Positions 60,672-64,000 of a stretch of 64,000 nucleotides of DNA are shown here, one piece after another (position 1 is the stretch's first letter; every line of letters begins with the position of its first letter). Below the pieces are notes generated by a model. The model was given only the letters and a program-made list of their open reading frames with translations, was not told the DNA's origin and ran no database searches. Origin of the DNA: Bacteroides sp. (lineage in GTDB: Bacteria; Bacteroidota; Bacteroidia; Bacteroidales; Muribaculaceae); NCBI GenBank assembly GCA_014802325.1, contig JAAVCK010000005.1:62001-126000 (forward strand), read 5' to 3'. The position numbers and the translations under genes were made by a program.

Positions 60672-60702
60672 CAAAGATAATCTATATATTTTTCTTTACA
60701 AA
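60672..60702 (-). promoter_or_regulatory. consensus promoter of the insert operon
   Basis: On the minus strand, TTTG (60699-60702), a 19-nt spacer and TATCTTTG (60672-60679): a full match to the Bacteroidetes promoter. Start expected near 60665. Confidence 0.75.
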
Positions 60703-60881
60703 ACTATTTTTGAAATAAGAGTTATTTTCATATTAATATGAATATGAATTTGATTTAGAAATAATCTCCGAATTTATTTCGTGCCATACAGAATTAGTAG
60801 AGCTGATCCGTCTAAGGACAATCAGGACGGCTGAGGCATTGATTTCCATTCCCGATTGTTCAAACCATCCTGCTTGGGCTT

Positions 60882-61207
60882 TTTTCACTCTAGATGAGGA
60901 GCATATCGAGACGACACCAGACACCGTAATCGAAGGTCATCACGTGCGTCCCCACATAGTGTTCTTTCAGGAATCAGTGCCCAACATCGAGCGTGCTATC
61001 GAGTGGGCGCAGATGGCCGACATATTCGTAGTGATAGGCACGTCGCTTGCCGTGTATCCCGCAGCCTCGCTGCTTCACTACGTGCGTCGAGGCGTCCCCG
61101 TCTACTACATCGATCCCCGTCCGGCAGCCGTGCCCGCAGGTGTCACCGTAATCCCCGAACCCGCCACCCGCGGCGTCGAAACCCTCAAGAAATACCTGCT
61201 GGGATAA
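60882..61207 (+). pseudogene. truncated sirtuin copy (3' fragment, direct repeat copy 2)
   Basis: The last 108 codons and the stop of the sirtuin gene, lacking the NAD-binding start and catalytic histidine, hence inactive. The open frame can be extended to an ATG at 60839, but those 14 codons are unrelated to sirtuin. All seven differences from the intact copy at 58159-58484 are synonymous, so this fragment has not yet decayed. It forms the right boundary of the AT-rich insert. Confidence 0.9.
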
Positions 61208-61215
61208 TATTATTT

Positions 61216-61704
61216 TTACAGCAGCTTAAGCGCTATCGCCGCGCAGGCTTCGGCATCGCATAGGGCATGGTGATGATTCTCCATATCGTAGCCGCACGCG
61301 GCGGCTGAGATGTGGAGCTGATGACTCGGCAGGTCAAGGCATCGGCGTGACGCTGCCAGAGTGCAGTGAAATTCATAGCCGGGATAGTCCATGCCATACT
61401 CGGCAAATACGGCTTTCATGCAGCTCTCGTCAAACGGTCGGTTGTGGGCCACAAGCGGCAGACCTGCAATGCGATCCTTGATCTGCTCCCACACCTCTGG
61501 AAAAGTGGGCTGGCCGTCGGTATCGTCGCGGGTCAGGCCGTGGACTTCGGTAGTCCAGTAGGTATAATAATTAGGCTCTGGGCGGATGAGGCTGTAAAAT
61601 CGGTCAACGATCTCGCCGCCTCTCACTACCACCACGCCCACGCTGCACACGCTGGAGCGTCGGCCGTTGGCCGTCTCAAAATCTATCGCTGCGAAGTCCT
61701 GCAT
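61216..61704 (-). CDS. DnaQ-like 3'-5' exonuclease (DEDDh)
   Basis: A 162-residue stand-alone exonuclease domain of the DnaQ/epsilon superfamily. The DEDDh residues are visible: Asp and Glu in AAIDFETANG (residues 8 and 10), Asp in VAHNRPFDESC, and the His and Asp of HHHALCDAEA. The aromatic and His cluster YDMENHHHALCD is typical. Such proteins act on DNA or RNA ends in repair or turnover. The gene lies 8 bp from the end of the sirtuin fragment and 2 bp downstream of the WYL gene on the same strand. Confidence 0.9.
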   Translation of the reverse strand: MQDFAAIDFETANGRRSSVCSVGVVVVRGGEIVDRFYSLIRPEPNYYTYWTTEVHGLTRDDTDGQPTFPEVWEQIKDRIAGLPLVAHNRPFDESCMKAVFAEYGMDYPGYEFHCTLAASRRCLDLPSHQLHISAAACGYDMENHHHALCDAEACAAIALKLL

Positions 61705-61706
61705 AA

Positions 61707-62612
61707 TCAGTCATTTTTATATAGTTCATACATATCCGAAATCCACCCTTTCATGGTTAGCCGCAGCGACGGCGGATATATCACTTCGAGCATCGCCCCC
61801 GAGTGGAGCAGTTTCATCACGAAGTCATACGTGGGCGACAGATACAACTCATAATCGGCATACTCGCCGCAGTCCTCCACGAGCCGCTGGCTGTGGTGGA
61901 GCGGAAGGGTAGCCAGATAATGCTTGTGGTTGCGGTCGGCGCGCACCACTATTCGCTCGGGTTTCACGTCGTAACCGCCTATCACCACACCGTAGCGCGT
62001 CGAGAAAAATTCTTCGGCCGAAAAATTCTTGGGCAGACTGAATGTATTGTCGGTCAGCTCCACATCCTCCAGTCGGTCAAGTCCGTATATCTTTATCTCA
62101 TCGCGCTCGTTGTGGGCCAGCACATACCAGCGGTTGTCAAACAACCTTACGCAGTAAGGCTCGATGGAAAACGTATATCTGCGCTGACGATTGAAAGGAT
62201 GGTATGTGATCCGCACCACGCGGTTGTCTTTCATAGCCTGAAGTATCGTGGTGAGATGGTCGCGTCCCGACGGGATTTCATCTACCATGATACGGTCTTT
62301 AAGCGACATATGCTCATTGATCAGATTACCGGCGGCCATAGTGTCGAGCATCCATTTCCGCAGCCTGTCCTCGTCGATATCCTCGGGATTCTCGATATAG
62401 TAGAGATAACCGCCGCTTTTCTGGCACGAGATAATTATGCCGAACTGCTCGAAGATTGCATCCTTCCAGCGGTTGAACGTAGCCCGGTGGAGCGGCTTGC
62501 AGTCGCTCAGATCCTTGCAGCGTTCCAACCGCTCCGACAGCTCCCTATGCGAGATCTTCCCCGCACGCCGTATCGTGTCGATCAGCCATGTATATTTCTG
62601 TAGTTGATTCAT
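61707..62612 (-). CDS. WYL-domain transcriptional regulator
   Basis: A 301-residue protein with an N-terminal winged helix-turn-helix (residues 1-60, YTWLIDTIRRAGKISHRELS, then LHRATFNRWKDAIFEQFG) and a WYL domain (about 120-210: VRITYHPFNRQRRYTFSIEP, DNRWYVLAHNERD, IYGLDRLEDVEL) with a WCX-like C-terminal part. WYL domains sense nucleic acids or nucleotides and often control DNA damage or defence genes. It lies directly upstream of the exonuclease gene, suggesting a shared function. It may be transcribed past the small-RNA terminator from 62790. Confidence 0.92.
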   Translation of the reverse strand: MNQLQKYTWLIDTIRRAGKISHRELSERLERCKDLSDCKPLHRATFNRWKDAIFEQFGIIISCQKSGGYLYYIENPEDIDEDRLRKWMLDTMAAGNLINEHMSLKDRIMVDEIPSGRDHLTTILQAMKDNRVVRITYHPFNRQRRYTFSIEPYCVRLFDNRWYVLAHNERDEIKIYGLDRLEDVELTDNTFSLPKNFSAEEFFSTRYGVVIGGYDVKPERIVVRADRNHKHYLATLPLHHSQRLVEDCGEYADYELYLSPTYDFVMKLLHSGAMLEVIYPPSLRLTMKGWISDMYELYKND

Positions 62613-62650
62613 AGCACATGATGATTATTTATCCGCAAATATAGTGAAAA

Positions 62651-62702
62651 GGTGTCGCATTTCGTGCGACACCCTTTAAGTTTTTCGCGCCCGTTTTCGG
62701 GC
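62651..62702. other. two hairpins in the WYL leader region
   Basis: GGTGTCGCA/TGCGACACC (62651-62673) and GCCCG/CGGGC (62689-62702) lie between the candidate small RNA and the WYL gene. With the small-RNA terminator they make three consecutive hairpins in the possible leader of the WYL gene. Confidence 0.5.
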
Positions 62703-62790
62703 AAAATAAAAAGGAGCGACTTCACGTAGCTCCTTTTTATGAGTTTCCAATAGGTACAATTTCTAAGGTAAAAAAGATTGTTTTAGGTTC
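62703..62790 (-). ncRNA. candidate small RNA (family member 2)
   Basis: On the minus strand a full consensus promoter (62797-62828) is followed by about 50 unstructured nt and an intrinsic terminator: stem AAAAAGGAGC/GCTCCTTTTT (62729-62738 and 62708-62717), then A and four T. The plus strand of this stretch contains GGTA, TAAGGTAA, AAGATT and TCGTGATG (62753-62796) in the same order as the plus-strand RNA at 6715-6782. So either the two RNAs are largely antisense to each other or one strand assignment is wrong. Read-through would lead into the WYL gene. Confidence 0.6.
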
Positions 62791-62796
62791 GTGATG

Positions 62797-62828
62797 CAAA
62801 GGTAAGGCCGAATGTGCACGGCAGCAAA
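62797..62828 (-). promoter_or_regulatory. consensus promoter of candidate small RNA 2
   Basis: Minus-strand TTTG (62825-62828), a 20-nt spacer and TACCTTTG (62797-62804), the best promoter match in the window. The AT-rich 130 bp from 62829 to the LpxH stop hold nothing else I can support. Confidence 0.75.
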
Positions 62829-62957
62829 TTAATTTATATGTTATCCAACATATTTTTTTAACACCCCACCTCAACTTCGGCATTTCCGCACCCCAAACAC
62901 GTATAATTCAACAATTTACCGAAATCAATAAGGAACCGCACCGATTGTTAAACAAAG

Positions 62958-63734
62958 TTAACACGAGGTACTTTCGCCTGATTCGTCGAATTTTTTGAGA
63001 GAAAACGACGTACCGTCCCACACTCCGTAAGAAAACTTATCGATCCAATCGCCAAGTACAATAACCCTTCCGCCGGCCTGCAATTCGCGGTCGAGCAGTA
63101 TGTGCTGATGGCCGAAAACGAAGTAGTCAACCTTGGCCTGCCTGTGGGTCATATTATACTCCTCGGCCCACTCCACAAGCGGATTGTCGGCCTGATCGGC
63201 GGGCAGTTTCATCTGTCCACCCTTGCGGCGGCTATGGCTCGACCATCCGTGGGCAAATCCTATGGTCAGCCGGGGCGGAAGGAAGCTGTAGAGCCATTGG
63301 GCGAATCGGTTGCGAAACAGGCGGCGCAATATTCTGAACGATGTCGGTAGTCGTCCCACGCCGTCGCCATGTTCGAGCAGGAAGCGTCGGCCGTCCCACT
63401 CGGCGGTCATTATACCATCGTGGAGAGTGAAGCCTATTTCATTCGGAAGATAATCGAATATCCATATATCATGATTACCCTTGAGCCAATGCAGCTCCAC
63501 ACCGCTGTCGGCCAGTTCGGCCAGCGCACCGAAAAAGCGCGTATAGCCGCGCGGCACCACCGTGGTGTATTCCCACCAGTAGTCAAGCACATCGCCGAGC
63601 AACACGAGCCGACGCGCCCGCGGAGCTATTGAGCGCAGAAAGTCCACCACCCGACGCTCATGCTCACGTGGCGACTCGATATACGATGCCCCCAGATGAA
63701 GGTCGGAAATGAAATATGTCAGGTCGCGGCTCAT
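62958..63734 (-). CDS. lpxH: UDP-2,3-diacylglucosamine diphosphatase (LpxH-like)
   Basis: LpxH hydrolyses UDP-2,3-diacylglucosamine to lipid X in lipid A synthesis. The 258-residue metallophosphoesterase has all metal motifs: FISDLHLG, LGDVLDYW, GNHD (in WLKGNHDIWIF), HGDG and FGHQH. The helical cap with RILRRLFRNRFAQWLYSFLP fits the Bacteroidetes members. I start at the ATG at 63734, 13 bp after the SufT-like gene; the in-frame start at 63782 would overlap that gene by 35 bp. No other lipid A genes are nearby. Confidence 0.88.
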   Translation of the reverse strand: MSRDLTYFISDLHLGASYIESPREHERRVVDFLRSIAPRARRLVLLGDVLDYWWEYTTVVPRGYTRFFGALAELADSGVELHWLKGNHDIWIFDYLPNEIGFTLHDGIMTAEWDGRRFLLEHGDGVGRLPTSFRILRRLFRNRFAQWLYSFLPPRLTIGFAHGWSSHSRRKGGQMKLPADQADNPLVEWAEEYNMTHRQAKVDYFVFGHQHILLDRELQAGGRVIVLGDWIDKFSYGVWDGTSFSLKKFDESGESTSC

Positions 63735-63747
63735 GGTCGGCGTGAAA

Positions 63748-63999
63748 TCAGAGAAATCCGAGTTCGAGTTTAGCTTCCTCACTCATCATATCCTTGTTCC
63801 ACTCAGGCTCAAATACTATACGGATGTCGACATTTTTCACACCCTCGATGCTTTCGAGCTTGATGCGGGCATCTTCCACAAGGAAATCGGCGGCCGGACA
63901 CGACGGTGCGGTCAGCGTCATGTCGATTTTCAGCTCGCCGTCGTCGTGAAGATCGATATTGTAGATAAGACCCAAATTATATATATCGACGGGGATTTC
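63748..63999 (-). CDS. SufT-like MIP18/DUF59 protein (5' end outside window)
   Basis: MIP18-family proteins assist iron-sulfur cluster assembly. The frame is open to the right edge: the codons before the listed TTG encode EIPVDIYN, continuing into LGLIYNIDLHDDGEL, the usual family start (PEIPVNIYDLGLIY). The conserved cysteine is in TLTAPSCPAAD, and the protein ends with IVFEPEWNKDMMSEEAKLELG, as typical. The missing part should be about 20 residues. It lies 13 bp upstream of lpxH. Confidence 0.88.
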   Translation of the reverse strand, partial: EIPVDIYNLGLIYNIDLHDDGELKIDMTLTAPSCPAADFLVEDARIKLESIEGVKNVDIRIVFEPEWNKDMMSEEAKLELGFL

Positions 64000-64000
64000 G

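Overview
The window looks like a chromosomal segment of a Bacteroidales bacterium, most likely from the gut family Muribaculaceae. Supporting this are Bacteroidetes-type promoters (TTTG about 20 nt before TAnnTTTG) in many intergenic gaps, a type IX secretion sortase (PorU) with two C-terminal-domain cargo proteins, a DUF5686 outer-membrane protein, a Rex/NadK/PdxJ neighbourhood and GC-rich genes separated by AT-rich gaps. The family assignment is inference from gene content and the style of the C-terminal domains. I saw no rRNA, tRNA, CRISPR array or recognisable insertion sequence.

Layout. 1-5.4 kb: end of an OmpH/Skp chaperone gene, a small winged-helix protein, a CYTH phosphatase and a DUF5686 receptor sharing a palindromic divergent promoter, and a Wzx-like flippase. 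5.5-10 kb: ruvB, a 480-bp gap with a candidate small RNA, then a small membrane protein, a PstS-like lipoprotein and a TPR protein. 10.3-15 kb: a T9SS-type secreted protein, an acyl-CoA ligase, a thioesterase and dprA. 15-21 kb (minus strand): porU, a degenerate FAH-fold protein, rex, nadK and an ACT-like fragment of the usual CBS protein. 21-26 kb (plus strand): pdxJ, then an exbB-exbD-tonB-tsaD-cinA operon.

26.1-45.9 kb (minus strand) is the most unusual region. Eleven tightly packed genes encode an actin/HSP70-fold SrfB-like ATPase, an SrfC-like P-loop protein, a membrane-anchored subtilisin, a four-helix membrane protein, a second P-loop GTPase, a 1002-residue membrane protein, a lipoprotein, two related periplasmic coiled-coil proteins, a beta-sandwich protein and a membrane-tethered von Willebrand A protein. 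I read it as an envelope-spanning NTPase-controlled machine of unknown purpose. A LytS-type sensor kinase with TPR-like repeats lies just upstream. It has a structured leader and a second internal promoter.

48-54 kb: three secreted or lipid-anchored proteins and ribonuclease Z. 54-58.5 kb (plus): DUF3467, cysS, an MscS channel, tadA and a sirtuin. 58.5-60.9 kb is an AT-rich insert with three secreted-protein genes and an odd 360-nt leader. It is flanked by a 326-bp direct repeat of the sirtuin 3' end whose seven differences are all synonymous. 61.2-64 kb: an exonuclease, a WYL regulator, a second candidate small RNA related to the first, LpxH and the end of a SufT-like gene.
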